The notes: generated by a model from the sequence alone, not told the origin. Counted from the stretch's first letter, positions 16,785-27,227 are shown. The stretch is DNA of 64,000 nucleotides from Rheinheimera sp. (GCF_030824435.1 NZ_JAVBXS010000016.1:1-64000); one strand, 5' to 3'. Translations and numbers: made by a program.

Positions 16785-17555
16785 TTAAAACACAACCTGC
16801 TCTCCCGCTTTAAATAAACAAGCCTGCCCTGCTGCCATCGCCTGCCAGCTTTCATTGGATGTTAGCGGCAAAGTCGCCACTATGGTCACCACATCATTAG
16901 GGGTGGTTTCACGGCTGAAATCAATATCCACATCAACATCAGATAAACAGGCTTTACCAAAAGGTGCACGCCGGGTGATCCAGTGCAATTTAGTGCTGCA
17001 ATAACAAAACAGATAATCGCCGTCAGACAACAACAGGTTAAAGACTCCCAGCTTACGCAGGCCATGACTTAATTTCAGCAGATAACGAAACAGCTGCTTT
17101 TTGCTGGCAGGACCATTAGGGTATTTGTCGGCAAGGGCGGAAAGCAGATAACAAAAAGCCTGTTCACTGTCGGTGGTGCCTACAGGTTTAAAGCGGCCAA
17201 GTGGCAGTGTTTTATAGTCTTTGAGCTGGCCATTGTGGGCATAAGTCCAATACCGTCCCCATAATTCGCGGCTAAAAGGATGGGTGTTTTCCAGTGCCAC
17301 CCGGCCACGGTTGGCCTGACGCACATGACCCACCACTACATTACTTTTTATCGGGTAATCGCTGACCAGCCTCGCCACTTCGGATTGATGACTTGCCTGC
17401 GCGTCTTTAAAAGTCGACACGCCTTTGCCCTGATAAAAAGCAATGCCCCAACCGTCTTTATGCGGTCCGGTATTACCACCTCGTTCTTTTAAGCCTTTAA
17501 AACTAAAACAAATATCTGTTGGCACATTGGCCGACATTCCAAGCAGTTCACACAT
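16785..17555 (-). CDS. Class II glutamine amidotransferase (YafJ-like)
   Basis: A 256-residue N-terminal-nucleophile amidotransferase domain protein like E. coli YafJ. After removal of Met, Cys2 (MCELLGMSAN) would be the nucleophile that releases ammonia from glutamine. Other family marks are GWGIAFYQGKG, GHVRQANRG, ENTHPFSRELWG and THNG-like AHNGQL. There is no partner synthetase domain and no obvious partner gene, so the acceptor is unknown. It diverges from fadE and shares a 229-base intergenic region with it. Confidence 0.88.
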   Translation of the reverse strand: MCELLGMSANVPTDICFSFKGLKERGGNTGPHKDGWGIAFYQGKGVSTFKDAQASHQSEVARLVSDYPIKSNVVVGHVRQANRGRVALENTHPFSRELWGRYWTYAHNGQLKDYKTLPLGRFKPVGTTDSEQAFCYLLSALADKYPNGPASKKQLFRYLLKLSHGLRKLGVFNLLLSDGDYLFCYCSTKLHWITRRAPFGKACLSDVDVDIDFSRETTPNDVVTIVATLPLTSNESWQAMAAGQACLFKAGEQVVF

Positions 17556-17753
17556 ATATTCAATTGATTGGTATAGAAGCTTTGTTATAGCCCGAGGTTA
17601 GCAGCAGTAAGGCCGAATAAACAGCGCAAAATGGCACAAAACAACGCTGTCGCAGCTATGCATGGTGCTATCCGCATAAGTTGACAGCAGATCGACTAGA
17701 CTGACAAAGGAATCACTTGCATCTTAAGCCGAACCACTTTACCCTAAGCCAGT

Positions 17754-17770
17754 TAGTGGTCAGACCTCTT
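17754..17770 (+). promoter_or_regulatory. Predicted FadR operator of fadE
   Basis: The 17-mer TAGTGGTCAGACCTCTT contains the TGGTCNGACC core of the FadR consensus and matches about 13 of 16 specified positions. It ends 14 bases before the fadE ATG, downstream of any likely promoter, a repressing position. FadR releases its site when long-chain acyl-CoA binds. Prediction from pattern; no fadR gene is in the window. Confidence 0.65.
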
Positions 17771-17784
17771 ATCTGGAGACAAAT

Positions 17785-20247
17785 ATGGATTTATTACTCT
17801 TTATCATCGGCTTGCTGTTAGCAATCGGTGTACTGGCTTATCACAGAGCCAGCTTAACTCTGTTTACGGCAGCTATTGCGGTTATTCTGGCTATAGGCAC
17901 TGTCAGCAATACTGTGGGCTTGATCAGCTGGGTTATTTTTGTAGCCATAGCGCTGCCACTGAATATCGCAGGCATTCGTCAGCAACATATCACCAAACCT
18001 TTGCTGAAACTGTATCGCAAAATTATGCCTGAAATGTCGACAACGGAAAAAGAAGCCATTGATGCCGGTACTACCTGGTGGGAAGGCGATTTATTCCGTG
18101 GCAACCCGGATTGGCACAAACTGCATAACTTCCCAAAACCACGGTTAAGTGCGGAAGAGCAGGCGTTTTTAGATGGTCCTGTTGAAACCGTATTACGGAT
18201 GGTTGACGACTGGCACACCACCCACGAGCGTGCAGATTTATCACCGGAAGTGTACCAATATTTAAAAGATCACGGCTTTTTTGCCATGATCATCAAAAAA
18301 CAATATGGTGGTTTAGAGTTTTCTGCTTTTGCCCAGTCTTGTGTACTGCAAAAATTAACCAGTAAAAGCATGGTGTTATCCAGCATCGTGGGTGTACCTA
18401 ACTCGTTAGGCCCTGGCGAATTGTTGCAGCACTATGGCACCAAAGAGCAGCAGGATCATTATCTGCCGCGCCTGGCCAAAGGTCTGGAAGTGCCTTGTTT
18501 TGCGTTAACTTCACCGGAAGCTGGCTCAGACGCCGGCGCTATTCCGGATTTTGGTATTGTCTGTAAAGGCGAGTGGGAAGGCAAAGAAGTACTGGGTATG
18601 CGTTTAACCTGGGACAAACGTTATATCACGCTGGCCCCTATCGCCACTGTACTTGGCCTTGCCTTTAAGTTGCAGGATCCGGACAAACTGCTGGGTGACA
18701 AAGAAGATTTAGGCATTACCTGTGCTTTGATCCCAACAGACACCCCAGGGGTAAAAATTGGCCGTCGCCACTTCCCGCTGAACGTACCATTCCAGAATGG
18801 TCCAACGCAGGGCAAAGACATTTTTGTGCCGCTTGATTTTATTATCGGTGGTCCAAAAATGGCAGGTCAGGGCTGGCGTATGCTGGTTGAATGTCTGTCG
18901 GTAGGCCGTGCTATTACCCTGCCTTCAAACAGCACCGGTGGTATTAAAGCTGTTGCCATGGCAACAGGTGCTTATGCCCGTATTCGCCGTCAGTTCAAAC
19001 TGCCTATCGGTAAAATGGAAGGTGTGGAAGAAGCAATGGCGCGTATTGGCGGTTATGCCTATATGGCCGATGCATCGACCACTATGTCGGTAGGTTCTAT
19101 CGACCTCGGTGAAAAACCTTCGGTTATTTCTGCTATTACCAAATACCATATGACTGAACGTATGCGTCAGGCCATTATCGATGCCATGGATATTCATGGT
19201 GGTAAAGGCATCTGTATGGGCCCGAACAACTATTTAGCCCGTGGTTATCAGGGTGCTCCTGTTGCTATTACCGTAGAAGGCGCCAATATTCTGACCCGCA
19301 ATATGATTATTTACGGTCAGGGTGCTATTCGTTGTCATCCTTATGTGCTGGCTGAATTACAGGCGGCGCAACTGGACGACGAACGTGCAGCAGTGACTGC
19401 TTTTGATCGTGCCCTCTTTGGCCATATTGGTTTTAGTATCAGTAACTTCTTCCGTACTTTCTGGTTGTCTTTAACCAACGCTGCGTTCTCACATGCACCG
19501 GTAAAAGATGAAACAGCCCGTTATTACCGTCAGATGAACCGCTTCAGCGCTTCACTGGCACTGATGTCTGATATTGCGATGGCAACCCTGGGTGGTGATT
19601 TAAAACGTCGTGAACGTATTTCTGCCCGTTTAGGCGACATTCTGTCGATGCTTTATATCACTTCCACAATTTTGAAAAAATACAATGACGAAGGTCGTCA
19701 GGTGCAGGATTTACCGCTGGTGCAATGGGGTTGTGAAGACAACCTGGCCAAAGCCCAACTGGCACTGGATGAGTTATTTGATAACTTCCCAAGCCGCGCA
19801 GTTGCGGTGGTGTTAAAGCGAGTGGTATTCCCATGGGGCCGTACTTTACGCCGCCCAAGTGATACGCTGGATCACAAAGTTGCCCGCATTATGCAAACAC
19901 CTTGTGAAGCCCGCTCACGCCTTGGCAGCCACTTGTATCTGACACAAGAGCCAAACAATCAGTTAGGTCTGATTGAAAAAGCACTGACCGATATTCTGGC
20001 TGCTGAGCCGCTGTTTGATAAAGTAGTGCATGCCGCCAACAAACGTCTGCCATTCTACCGTTTAGGTGAAGTGGCTGATTTAGGTCTGGAGCTGGGTGTG
20101 TTAAGTCAGGCCGAAGCAGAAAAACTGCGGGTTGCTGAAGCCGGTCGTTTGCATGTAATTAATGTGGATGACTTTGATCCACTGGATCTGGCTGCTGATA
20201 AGTCGCTGTTTAATACCAAAACGGCGAAACCAGAGCAGGCTGCTTAA
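17785..20247 (+). CDS. fadE: FadE, acyl-CoA dehydrogenase
   Basis: FadE carries out the first oxidation of fatty-acid beta-oxidation, acyl-CoA to trans-2-enoyl-CoA, with FAD. The 820 residues are close to E. coli FadE (814) and share its unusual layout: one or two N-terminal membrane segments (about 3-60), then the dehydrogenase core with [18 protein letters not shown], the FAD region and the catalytic-glutamate segment [11 protein letters not shown], then a C-terminal extension ending [18 protein letters not shown] ribosome-binding site precedes the ATG and a FadR-like operator lies just before it. An intrinsic terminator follows. Confidence 0.96.
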   Translation: MDLLLFIIGLLLAIGVLAYHRASLTLFTAAIAVILAIGTVSNTVGLISWVIFVAIALPLNIAGIRQQHITKPLLKLYRKIMPEMSTTEKEAIDAGTTWWEGDLFRGNPDWHKLHNFPKPRLSAEEQAFLDGPVETVLRMVDDWHTTHERADLSPEVYQYLKDHGFFAMIIKKQYGGLEFSAFAQSCVLQKLTSKSMVLSSIVGVPNSLGPGELLQHYGTKEQQDHYLPRLAKGLEVPCFALTSPEAGSDAGAIPDFGIVCKGEWEGKEVLGMRLTWDKRYITLAPIATVLGLAFKLQDPDKLLGDKEDLGITCALIPTDTPGVKIGRRHFPLNVPFQNGPTQGKDIFVPLDFIIGGPKMAGQGWRMLVECLSVGRAITLPSNSTGGIKAVAMATGAYARIRRQFKLPIGKMEGVEEAMARIGGYAYMADASTTMSVGSIDLGEKPSVISAITKYHMTERMRQAIIDAMDIHGGKGICMGPNNYLARGYQGAPVAITVEGANILTRNMIIYGQGAIRCHPYVLAELQAAQLDDERAAVTAFDRALFGHIGFSISNFFRTFWLSLTNAAFSHAPVKDETARYYRQMNRFSASLALMSDIAMATLGGDLKRRERISARLGDILSMLYITSTILKKYNDEGRQVQDLPLVQWGCEDNLAKAQLALDELFDNFPSRAVAVVLKRVVFPWGRTLRRPSDTLDHKVARIMQTPCEARSRLGSHLYLTQEPNNQLGLIEKALTDILAAEPLFDKVVHAANKRLPFYRLGEVADLGLELGVLSQAEAEKLRVAEAGRLHVINVDDFDPLDLAADKSLFNTKTAKPEQAA

Positions 20248-20312
20248 ACGAAAAGTCAAAGGTGAAAGTTCTTAGAATTTTGGACTGAACCAAACGCGTG
20301 AAAAACAAAATA

Positions 20313-20347
20313 AACAACGCCGGCCACTGTGCCGGCGTTGTTGTTTT
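20313..20347 (+). terminator. Intrinsic terminator after fadE
   Basis: AACAACGCCGGC and GCCGGCGTTGTT form a long perfect stem around a six-base loop (CACTGT), followed by a T-rich run. On the opposite strand the flank is also T-rich, so it may work both ways. Confidence 0.8.
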
Positions 20348-20500
20348 TAGTGCCGGCAAACAAGCTGTTTTGCTCTGCTGCCAAATCAATCTCCACCACC
20401 AGCCTGAAACCTTGCGAGCGGCTTGCCCTGCCCTGTAATCGCCATCTATGCTGTAACTTCTATGCGGTTAAAGCAAAGTCACGACAAGGAGCGTCCTGTT

Positions 20501-20839
20501 ATGTGGTTTTCATGGCTGAAAAAAACACCTGTGTACCAAATGCACCTTAACGGCATTAACATTCCGGTAAGCGAAGGGCAAAGCCTGTTGCAGGCTGCCC
20601 TTGAGCACAATGTCGACATCCAGTCCGGCTGCAAGGTCGGCAACTGTGGTTTGTGCAAATGCCGGCTGATTGCAGGCAATGTGCAGCCTCTACCAAACGC
20701 AGACAATGCCGCACTGGATGCAACAGAGCTGCACTCAAGCATGATTCTGGCCTGCCAGAACACGGCACAAAGTAACTTATGGTTAGAAGTTGCGGAAACA
20801 AAAAGACAAAAACGAAACAGAGACCAGCAGCTGGCTTAG
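20501..20839 (+). CDS. Small plant-type [2Fe-2S] ferredoxin
   Basis: A 112-residue electron carrier. The cluster ligands are seen as C-x4-C-x2-C in SGCKVGNCGLCKC (with one more Cys two residues on) and a distal Cys in MILACQN, the standard 2Fe-2S spacing. The start ATG at 20501 has AAGGAG ten bases upstream. The N-terminus begins MWFSWLKKTPVYQ, short and basic; no signal peptide. The redox partner is not apparent: it lies downstream of fadE but beyond its terminator, so it may have its own promoter. Similar single-domain ferredoxins are often near fadE-like or reductase genes, so a link to lipid metabolism is only a guess. Confidence 0.88.
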   Translation: MWFSWLKKTPVYQMHLNGINIPVSEGQSLLQAALEHNVDIQSGCKVGNCGLCKCRLIAGNVQPLPNADNAALDATELHSSMILACQNTAQSNLWLEVAETKRQKRNRDQQLA

Positions 20840-20952
20840 TGAAAAAACAGATAAAGTTGAGTTAACAGCTAAATAATTTGTTGAACTGGTGTTTTTGACA
20901 AAATTCAGAAAAAAACTGAGGTATAACAGAAGAAAAACAGGGAGTTGGGAAA

Positions 20953-21029
20953 TGGTCGGTGATGCAAGATTCGAACTTGCGACCCCTTGGACCCAAACCA
21001 AGTGCGCTACCAAGCTGCGCTAATCACCG
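20953..21029 (-). tRNA. tRNA-Pro (anticodon TGG), copy 2
   Basis: A 77-base cloverleaf on the minus strand with acceptor CGGTGAT/ATCACCG, discriminator A and encoded CCA. The anticodon loop TTTGGGT gives TGG, reading CCA and, if modified by the CmoAB pathway in this window, other Pro codons. It is identical to the copy at 21296-21372 and is the last gene of the operon. Confidence 0.95.
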
Positions 21030-21070
21030 ACGACAGTTCCGATATTTACACAACTTGCTTCTGAACTGAT

Positions 21071-21146
21071 TGGGGTGGCTGATGGGGCTCGAACCCACGA
21101 CAACCGGAATCACAATCCGGGGCTCTACCAACTGAGCTACAGCCAC
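21071..21146 (-). tRNA. tRNA-His (anticodon GTG)
   Basis: Cloverleaf on the minus strand with acceptor GTGGCTG/CAGCCAC, anticodon loop TTGTGAT (GTG), discriminator C and encoded CCA. The base before the acceptor is G (21147), consistent with the extra G-1 typical of tRNA-His. Confidence 0.95.
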
Positions 21147-21182
21147 CACGGTATCAATTCACAACACAAGTCTTTAAGCGAG

Positions 21183-21259
<77 letters not shown>

Positions 21260-21295
21260 ATCAAGTGCAGTCACAGAGCGCATACCGCTTAAAGA

Positions 21296-21372
21296 TGGTC
21301 GGTGATGCAAGATTCGAACTTGCGACCCCTTGGACCCAAACCAAGTGCGCTACCAAGCTGCGCTAATCACCG
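21296..21372 (-). tRNA. tRNA-Pro (anticodon TGG), copy 1
   Basis: First gene of the tRNA operon and identical over 77 bases to the copy at 20953-21029. The promoter at 21402-21430 lies about 30 bases upstream. Encoded CCA is present. Confidence 0.95.
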
Positions 21373-21401
21373 ACAACGTTACACTAGTGCAACGGGGCGC
21401 A

Positions 21402-21430
21402 ATATTACAACCCGACCCCGTATGCGTCAA
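21402..21430 (-). promoter_or_regulatory. Strong promoter of the tRNA operon
   Basis: On the minus strand TTGACG (21430-21425), exactly 17 bases, TAATAT (21407-21402), followed by a GC-rich discriminator (TGCGCCCC). Near-consensus elements with a GC-rich discriminator are typical of stable-RNA promoters under stringent (ppGpp) control. Confidence 0.75.
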
Positions 21431-21614
21431 ACGTTTTTTTTGCCAATAAATTCGTTTGCTTATATTTTGAACCTTTCGTGACTTTTTTGCTGATAAAGCC
21501 AGCAATTTCACTGATTTCACGCAAATAACCGACAAAAAAATCTTTGCGCTTGGCGCATCTGACGCTGCTGTGAGAAAATACGGCAACTTTTAAAATCTGG
21601 ATCAGAGGCGCGTA

Positions 21615-22475
21615 ATGGCAGCACAAATTATTGATGGCAAAGCCGTCGCTCAGGCGACACGGGGACAAGTAGCAATCCGGGTACAACAACGGTTGGCGGC
21701 AGGTAAACGTGCACCAGGTTTGGCCGTGGTATTAGTGGGTGCTGATCCGGCTTCTCAGGTGTATGTGGGCAGTAAACGTAAAGCCTGTGAAGAAGTAGGT
21801 TTTGTGTCTTTTTCTTATGACTTGCCTGCCGACACTAAACAACAACAATTAATGGACCTGATTGACCAGCTGAATGCCGACACCGCAGTAGACGGTATTC
21901 TGGTGCAGCTGCCTCTGCCTGCCGGTTTAGATTCTTCCGCCATTCTGGAACGCATTAATCCACTGAAAGACGTCGATGGCTTTCATCCTTACAATATCGG
22001 CCGTTTAGCGCAGCGTATGCCTGCCCTTCGCCCTTGCACCCCTAAAGGCATTATTAAGCTGCTGCAAAGCACTGGCGTGCAAATTCGGGGCATGGACGCT
22101 GTAGTGGTTGGCGCTTCCAATATTGTTGGCCGCCCAATGGCGCTGGAACTGCTGCTGGCTGGCTGCACCACCACAGTTTGTCATAAGTTCACCAAAAACC
22201 TGGAGCAACAGGTGCGCCGTGCTGATTTATTGGTAGTTGCTGTTGGTAAACCTGAGTTTATTCCGGGCGACTGGGTAAAACCTGGTGCGCTGGTAATAGA
22301 CGTGGGCATTAACCGTCTGGATTCAGGCAAGCTGGTGGGCGACGTTGAATTTGCCAAAGCGGCAGAACATGCCCGTTTTATTACCCCAGTGCCTGGTGGT
22401 GTTGGCCCTATGACAGTGGCCTGTTTAATTGAAAACACCCTGGAAGCTTGTGAGCAGTTCCACGATTTAGTTTAA
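21615..22475 (+). CDS. folD: FolD, methylenetetrahydrofolate dehydrogenase/cyclohydrolase
   Basis: Bifunctional enzyme that interconverts 5,10-methylene-THF and 10-formyl-THF with NADP, supplying formyl groups for purines (PurN) and initiator tRNA. The 286 residues show [13 protein letters not shown] with the catalytic Lys, [18 protein letters not shown], the NADP segment [17 protein letters not shown] and the C-terminal [14 protein letters not shown]. The length is normal. The region after the stop carries a heptamer repeat and a terminator shared with cysS. Confidence 0.97.
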   Translation: MAAQIIDGKAVAQATRGQVAIRVQQRLAAGKRAPGLAVVLVGADPASQVYVGSKRKACEEVGFVSFSYDLPADTKQQQLMDLIDQLNADTAVDGILVQLPLPAGLDSSAILERINPLKDVDGFHPYNIGRLAQRMPALRPCTPKGIIKLLQSTGVQIRGMDAVVVGASNIVGRPMALELLLAGCTTTVCHKFTKNLEQQVRRADLLVVAVGKPEFIPGDWVKPGALVIDVGINRLDSGKLVGDVEFAKAAEHARFITPVPGGVGPMTVACLIENTLEACEQFHDLV

Positions 22476-22530
22476 GGGTTGACACTGAAGGTTCGGACAA
22501 CAGCTGAGCAGCGGATTTGCTGCTGTCCGA

Positions 22531-22572
22531 GTTTCTGGTTTCTGGTTTCTGGTTTCTGGTTTCTGGTTTCTG
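22531..22572. repeat. Six perfect copies of GTTTCTG
   Basis: The heptanucleotide GTTTCTG is repeated six times without a mismatch between folD and its terminator. Nothing similar occurs elsewhere in the window. Perfect short tandem repeats of this kind tend to change copy number by slipped-strand replication. It lies in the likely 3' untranslated part of the folD message, not in a gene. Confidence 0.95.
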
Positions 22573-22615
22573 GAAAACAATAATTAAATCAAAGATCAAG
22601 ATTCTCCCAGCACAT

Positions 22616-22645
22616 AAAAAACGCGACCTTAGTCGCGTTTTTTAT
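22616..22645. terminator. Bidirectional terminator between folD and cysS
   Basis: ACGCGAC (22621-22627), loop CTTA, GTCGCGT (22632-22638), with A-run before and T-run after, so it can end both the folD (plus) and cysS (minus) transcripts. Confidence 0.8.
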
Positions 22646-22676
22646 TATTCAGAACCTTCGGTTTTAGCGGCGCTGT

Positions 22677-24056
22677 TTAACCACGGCGCCAGCTGGTCAC
22701 ACCGTTTTTATCTTCAACAATAATACCTTTGGCCGTTAAAGCTGCCCGCGCTTCATCAGCGGCGGCCCAGTCTTTATTGGCACGGGCTTCATTACGTTTG
22801 GCAATCAGCGCTTCAATTTCAGCCACATCATCATCAGAGCCGCCGGCCTGCAGGAAAGCTTCAGCATCCCCTTGCAAAATGCCGAGCACTTCACCCAATT
22901 TCACCAGCACAGCAGCAAGCTCTGCGGCACGCTGTGGGTTCTGCTCTTTTTCTTTGTTAATGTCACGCGCCAGTTCAAATAACACCGGCAGCGCCAGCGC
23001 TGTATTAAAGTCGTCATCCATCGCCTGATTAAACTGCAACACATAACTGTTATCCAGTGACACTGCTGTCGCTGGCGTGACACCCCGCAGCGCCGTATAT
23101 AAACGACCCAAAGCAGCATGCGCCTGTTGCAGGTTTTCTGCTGAATAGTTCAGCTGACTGCGGTAATGGCTGGAGATCAGGAAATAACGCACTGACTCAC
23201 GGTTGTATTCGTTTAACACGTCTTTTACCGTGAAAAAGTTGCCAAGAGATTTGGACATTTTTTCTTTATCAACCTGCACCATACCGGTGTGGATCCAGGT
23301 ATTAACGTATTGAGTGCCGTGCGCGCAGCACGACTGGGCAATTTCGTTTTCATGGTGTGGGAACTGTAAATCTGAACCACCACCATGAATATCAAAATGA
23401 TTGCCCAGATGCTTAGCGCTCATCGCTGAACATTCAATATGCCAGCCCGGACGACCTTCGCCCCATGGTGACTGCCAGCTTGGCTCACCTGGTTTGGCCA
23501 TTTTCCAGAGTACAAAATCCAGTGGATCGTCTTTGGCCTGGTCAATTTCTACCCTTGCACCGGCTTGCAGCATGTCAAGATTCTGTTGGCTGAGCTGGCC
23601 ATATTGTGGGTAAGTGCTGACATCAAACAACACATCGCCGTCAGCCGCTATATAAGCGTGTTTTTTCGCCAGCAAAGTCTGAATTAATTCAATAATTTCC
23701 GCCATGTGTGTTGTCACACGGGGCTCAATATCAGCTGGCAACAGGTTTAAGGCTTTAAAATCTGCATGCATAGCTTCAGTGTAACGAGCCGTAAGCGCGT
23801 CACAACTTTCGCCATTTTCATTGGCACGTCTGATAATTTTGTCGTCAACATCGGTGATATTGCGGACATAAGTGACGTCATAACCGGAAAAACGTAAATA
23901 ACGGTTCATCACGTCAAAGGCAACATAAGTACGGGCATGACCCACGTGACAGAAATCATAAATGGTAATACCGCAGACATAGAGGCCGACTTTGCCTGGT
24001 TGCATTGGCACAAAAGTCTCTTTTTGACGGCTCAGGGTATTATAAATCTGTAACAT
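22677..24056 (-). CDS. cysS: Cysteinyl-tRNA synthetase
   Basis: Class I synthetase charging tRNA-Cys; zinc-dependent. The 459 residues match E. coli CysS (461). The HIGH motif reads HVGHA (in [15 protein letters not shown]), the KMSKS motif is intact ([12 protein letters not shown]), and the zinc Cys/His ligands are in [18 protein letters not shown] and HHENE segments. The start [13 protein letters not shown] has an AGAGGA ribosome-binding site; a longer in-frame ATG at 24146 is rejected because it lies in the divergent promoter region. It diverges from ppiB as in E. coli. Confidence 0.96.
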   Translation of the reverse strand: MLQIYNTLSRQKETFVPMQPGKVGLYVCGITIYDFCHVGHARTYVAFDVMNRYLRFSGYDVTYVRNITDVDDKIIRRANENGESCDALTARYTEAMHADFKALNLLPADIEPRVTTHMAEIIELIQTLLAKKHAYIAADGDVLFDVSTYPQYGQLSQQNLDMLQAGARVEIDQAKDDPLDFVLWKMAKPGEPSWQSPWGEGRPGWHIECSAMSAKHLGNHFDIHGGGSDLQFPHHENEIAQSCCAHGTQYVNTWIHTGMVQVDKEKMSKSLGNFFTVKDVLNEYNRESVRYFLISSHYRSQLNYSAENLQQAHAALGRLYTALRGVTPATAVSLDNSYVLQFNQAMDDDFNTALALPVLFELARDINKEKEQNPQRAAELAAVLVKLGEVLGILQGDAEAFLQAGGSDDDVAEIEALIAKRNEARANKDWAAADEARAALTAKGIIVEDKNGVTSWRRG

Positions 24057-24223
24057 GGTGTCCTCTGATAAAAACGCTTGCGGCGAAAAGGCGATAGTGT
24101 AACACCGGTTCCACAGCTCGGCTATGGCATGCAAGGCCGATAACACCGCCTTTGGCTTTGTGTTCAGCCACTTCTGCGCTAAACTAGCGCCACTTTTTAC
24201 TCTCTTGATTCAGAGGACATCCC

Positions 24224-24718
24224 ATGGTCAGCTTACACACCAATTACGGCGTGATTAAATTACAGTTATTTGCCGACAAAGCACCTGCTACCGTTGAAAA
24301 CTTTAAAAGTTATGTCAGCGAAGGTTTTTACGATGGCACTATTTTTCACCGTGTGATCAATGACTTTATGATCCAGGGTGGTGGTTTTACTGCCGATATG
24401 GAACAAAAAGAAACCAAAGACCAGATCAAAAACGAAGCAAACAACAAAGTGCCAAACAAAAAAGGCACTATTGCCATGGCCCGTACCAACGATCCACATT
24501 CAGCAACTTGCCAGTTTTTTATTAACGTGGCCGACAACAGCTTCCTGAATTTCAGCTCAGAAACTTCTTCTGGCTGGGGTTATTGTGTATTTGGTGAAGT
24601 GGTTGAAGGTATGGACGTCATCGACAAAATTAAAGCTGTGGCAACAGGCCGCAAATTTGGTCATGCCGACGTGCCGGTAGAGTCAGTCATTATCGAAAAA
24701 GCAGAGCTGCATGGCTAA
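24224..24718 (+). CDS. ppiB: PpiB, cytoplasmic peptidyl-prolyl isomerase
   Basis: Cyclophilin-type cis-trans prolyl isomerase without signal peptide, so cytoplasmic. The 164 residues contain the active-site blocks [33 protein letters not shown] and the [17 protein letters not shown] segment. Length and sequence are those of E. coli PpiB. AGAGGA precedes the ATG. The stop overlaps the start of lpxH by eight bases, so the two are translated together, an arrangement also common in relatives. Confidence 0.96.
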   Translation: MVSLHTNYGVIKLQLFADKAPATVENFKSYVSEGFYDGTIFHRVINDFMIQGGGFTADMEQKETKDQIKNEANNKVPNKKGTIAMARTNDPHSATCQFFINVADNSFLNFSSETSSGWGYCVFGEVVEGMDVIDKIKAVATGRKFGHADVPVESVIIEKAELHG

Positions 24719-25484
24719 GGGTTTAACCCTCGTTATTGCAGATTTGCATTTAAGCCAGGAACGCCCGGATATTACCGCGGCGTTTTTGCTTTTTTTACAG
24801 CAAAAAGCCGTTCATGCCGATGCACTTTATATTCTTGGTGACTTGTTTGAAGTCTGGATTGGCGACGATAACCCCTCGCCTTTGCTCACTCAGGTGGCGA
24901 ATGCACTTCAACTGTTAGCTGCTCAAGGTGTGCAGTTATATTTTTGCCACGGCAACCGCGACTTTTTACTTGGCAAGCGTTTTGCCAAAAGAGCTGGTTT
25001 TCAGTTGTTACCCCCTGCCACTGTGGTGGATTTATACGGCACCAAAACCCTGCTGATGCACGGTGACAGCCTCTGTACCCTTGATTTGCAATATCAAAAG
25101 TTTCGCAGTTGGTGGGACCAACCCTGGTGGCAATGGCTGATTTTGTCGACGCCACTTTGGTATCGCCAGCATCTGGCGCGAAAAGCACGGCGCATCAGCA
25201 AAGCCGATAAATCTGTCAAAACCGCCATGATTATGGATGTCACACCGGATGAAGTGCCCAGGGTGATGGCTTTGCATCAGGTGCAGCATTTAATTCACGG
25301 CCACACCCACAGGCCTGCGGTGCATAAGCTGGATTTGCCAGACGGCAGCACGGCTTATCGTTATGTGGTTGGTGACTGGTATCAGCAAAGTTCTTATCTG
25401 GAAATTACCAAAACGCACTGGCAGCTGCATTTTGCTGCTTTGCCTGAGGTCATTGCTAAGCCTGAAGCTGAAGTCAGGGTGTGA
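24711..25484 (+). CDS. lpxH: LpxH, UDP-2,3-diacylglucosamine pyrophosphohydrolase
   Basis: LpxH makes lipid X from UDP-2,3-diacylglucosamine, the fourth step of lipid A synthesis, at the inner membrane's inner face. It is a calcineurin-like metallophosphoesterase; the metal ligands are all visible: [31 protein letters not shown] and HGHTHRPA. The 257 residues are slightly longer than E. coli LpxH (240) because of a C-terminal extension. The first codons overlap ppiB. A terminator follows at 25526-25555. Confidence 0.95.
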   Translation: MAKGLTLVIADLHLSQERPDITAAFLLFLQQKAVHADALYILGDLFEVWIGDDNPSPLLTQVANALQLLAAQGVQLYFCHGNRDFLLGKRFAKRAGFQLLPPATVVDLYGTKTLLMHGDSLCTLDLQYQKFRSWWDQPWWQWLILSTPLWYRQHLARKARRISKADKSVKTAMIMDVTPDEVPRVMALHQVQHLIHGHTHRPAVHKLDLPDGSTAYRYVVGDWYQQSSYLEITKTHWQLHFAALPEVIAKPEAEVRV

Positions 25485-25525
25485 TGGGGTTGGAACAACA
25501 AAGCTGACAGCACTTTTAAAAATTT

Positions 25526-25555
25526 AAAGGAGCTATACTCAGCTCCTTTTTTATT
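25526..25555 (+). terminator. Intrinsic terminator after lpxH
   Basis: AAAGGAGCT (25526-25534), loop ATACTC, AGCTCCTTT (25541-25549), then T-run. The A-run on the far side is short, so it mainly serves ppiB-lpxH, though miaE (minus strand) also converges here. Confidence 0.8.
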
Positions 25556-25614
25556 ATTGACCTGCCTTGAATAAAGTTACTAAGCCATTTACAACAAAGA
25601 AAAATTTATTGTTG

Positions 25615-26391
25615 TCAGACTGGCACACCACTATGGAAACGAAACTCGGTGTCTGGCGAGAGAATTAAATCCCGCTCCACTTGCGCAAAAAAAGCCACCC
25701 GCTCTTCGATAGGTTTTTTGCTGTAACTTTGCGCCAGCTCCAGATAATCGCTGTAGTGCCGCGCTTCAGAGCGTAACAACGAAATATAAAATTTCGCCAG
25801 TTCATCATCAAGCAAAGGTGCCAGTGCAGCAAAACGCTCGCAGGAACGCGCTTCAATAAAAGCACCAATAATCAGCTTGTCTATTAAAGCTTCAGGTTCG
25901 TAAGTACGCACATGAGTCAGCATAGCTTTGGCATAACGCCCCGCTGGCATTGGTGTATAAGGAATGTCGCGGCTTTTCATCAGTTCAATCACCTGTTCAA
26001 AATGGTGAATTTCTTCCCTTGCCAGCCGTGCCATTTTCGCCAGAATATCGTCGTTCTGTGTGATATCGCTGATAGAGTTCAAAGCTGCTGTTAAAGCGCG
26101 TTTTTCCAGAAAATCCTGTTCGTGTAAACCGCCCTCTTCCACATCAATACACTGATAAAAATCCAGATTCGGGATCAGTTGTTTTTTGCCTTTGGGCAAA
26201 CAATAACGGCGGATCATGCTGTGTGCCGTCATGGCAGCCTTTACTTCGCAGTTAGCGTGGTCAATTAACAAAGCACTGAGCTGTTCTGGTTCAGCCGCTT
26301 TTTGCAGCCAGGCATCCGGCGTACGGCAAGCCAAAAAACCGGTAACAGGCGCCACCAATAATGCAATTTCTTCAGAAAGGACCACTGCCAC
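25615..26391 (-). CDS. miaE: MiaE, tRNA ms2io6A37 hydroxylase
   Basis: Di-iron, oxygen-dependent enzyme that hydroxylates the isopentenyl group of ms2i6A37 in tRNAs reading UNN codons. The 258 residues show the ferritin-like ligand pairs: Glu in NCEVKAAMTA, ExxH in REEIHHFEQV, Glu in IEARSCERF and ExxH in RSEARHYSDY. E. coli K-12 lacks this gene; Salmonella and Pseudomonas have it. The likely start is GTG at 26391 with GGGG upstream; there is an in-frame stop two codons further up. It requires oxygen, so the organism respires oxygen at least at times. Confidence 0.92.
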   Translation of the reverse strand: MAVVLSEEIALLVAPVTGFLACRTPDAWLQKAAEPEQLSALLIDHANCEVKAAMTAHSMIRRYCLPKGKKQLIPNLDFYQCIDVEEGGLHEQDFLEKRALTAALNSISDITQNDDILAKMARLAREEIHHFEQVIELMKSRDIPYTPMPAGRYAKAMLTHVRTYEPEALIDKLIIGAFIEARSCERFAALAPLLDDELAKFYISLLRSEARHYSDYLELAQSYSKKPIEERVAFFAQVERDLILSPDTEFRFHSGVPV

Positions 26392-26604
26392 TACTTATAC
26401 CCCACAAAAAAGAGCCATCATTATAACGACAGCCCAAGGTGTCACCAAGTTGGATTTGCGGCAAAAATTGGCTTTTAACTGCTAAATGTTCAGCTTAATC
26501 CGGGCAAACTTGACGGGATCCAGTCTGTTAGCCATAACTTAACTATGAGTGTTGGCTAGTCACTCAGATACCATTAGTTCAGCAGTCGACAAGGATAACA
26601 AAAA

Positions 26605-27204
26605 ATGATTCTAAACCACTTATGGGGGCTGTATGCCCACCCGAAAGAAGAATGGCATACTATAGACGCTCGTCACGAGAGTCTGCGTTACAGTTTGATC
26701 CATATTTTACTCGTTGCGTTGATCCCATCGGTTTGTGCTTATTTTTCAGCAGTGCATATTGGCTGGAGTATCGGCGTTGGTGAGCCCATTAGCTTAACGT
26801 CAGAAAGTGCGTTGATGCTGGCTGTTGCTATGTATATCGCTCTTATTCTCGGTGTGTTTGCGCTGGCGTATCTGGCCCATTGGATGGCGCATACCTTTGG
26901 CTCAGAGCCAACCTATACCCAAACGCTTGAGCTTGCCTCTTACACTTCCACCCCACTTTTTATGGTAGGTATTGCTGCACTTTATCCTGAACTCTGGTTT
27001 GTGATGCTGGTGGGGCTGGCAGGTTTATCTTATTCGGTTTATCTGCTTTATGTTGGTGTGCCTATTCTGATGCACATCCCGGAAGAACGTGGGTTTATTT
27101 ATGCAAGTTCGGTTGTGACCTGCGGCCTGGTATTGCTGGTTTGTGTATTAACGGCAACGGCCATTTTATGGAGTTCGGGTTTCCAGCCGGTGTTTACCCA
27201 TTAG
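26605..27204 (+). CDS. Yip1-family integral membrane protein
   Basis: A 199-residue inner-membrane protein of the Yip1/DUF1282 type (E. coli YohC-like). About five membrane helices: roughly 30-50, 70-95, 110-130, 133-155 and 170-190. The N-terminus MILNHLWGLYAHPKEEWHTI is the cytoplasmic part that marks the family. No function is established. It stands alone between divergent miaE and the converging purF operon and has its own terminator. Confidence 0.85.
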   Translation: MILNHLWGLYAHPKEEWHTIDARHESLRYSLIHILLVALIPSVCAYFSAVHIGWSIGVGEPISLTSESALMLAVAMYIALILGVFALAYLAHWMAHTFGSEPTYTQTLELASYTSTPLFMVGIAALYPELWFVMLVGLAGLSYSVYLLYVGVPILMHIPEERGFIYASSVVTCGLVLLVCVLTATAILWSSGFQPVFTH

Positions 27205-27227
27205 CGAGGTTAAATTCAGCATAAAAC

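Noticed and set aside
22531-22572. Heptamer array as a CRISPR
   Set aside because: Units are 7 bases with no spacers and no cas genes are nearby; it is a simple tandem repeat.
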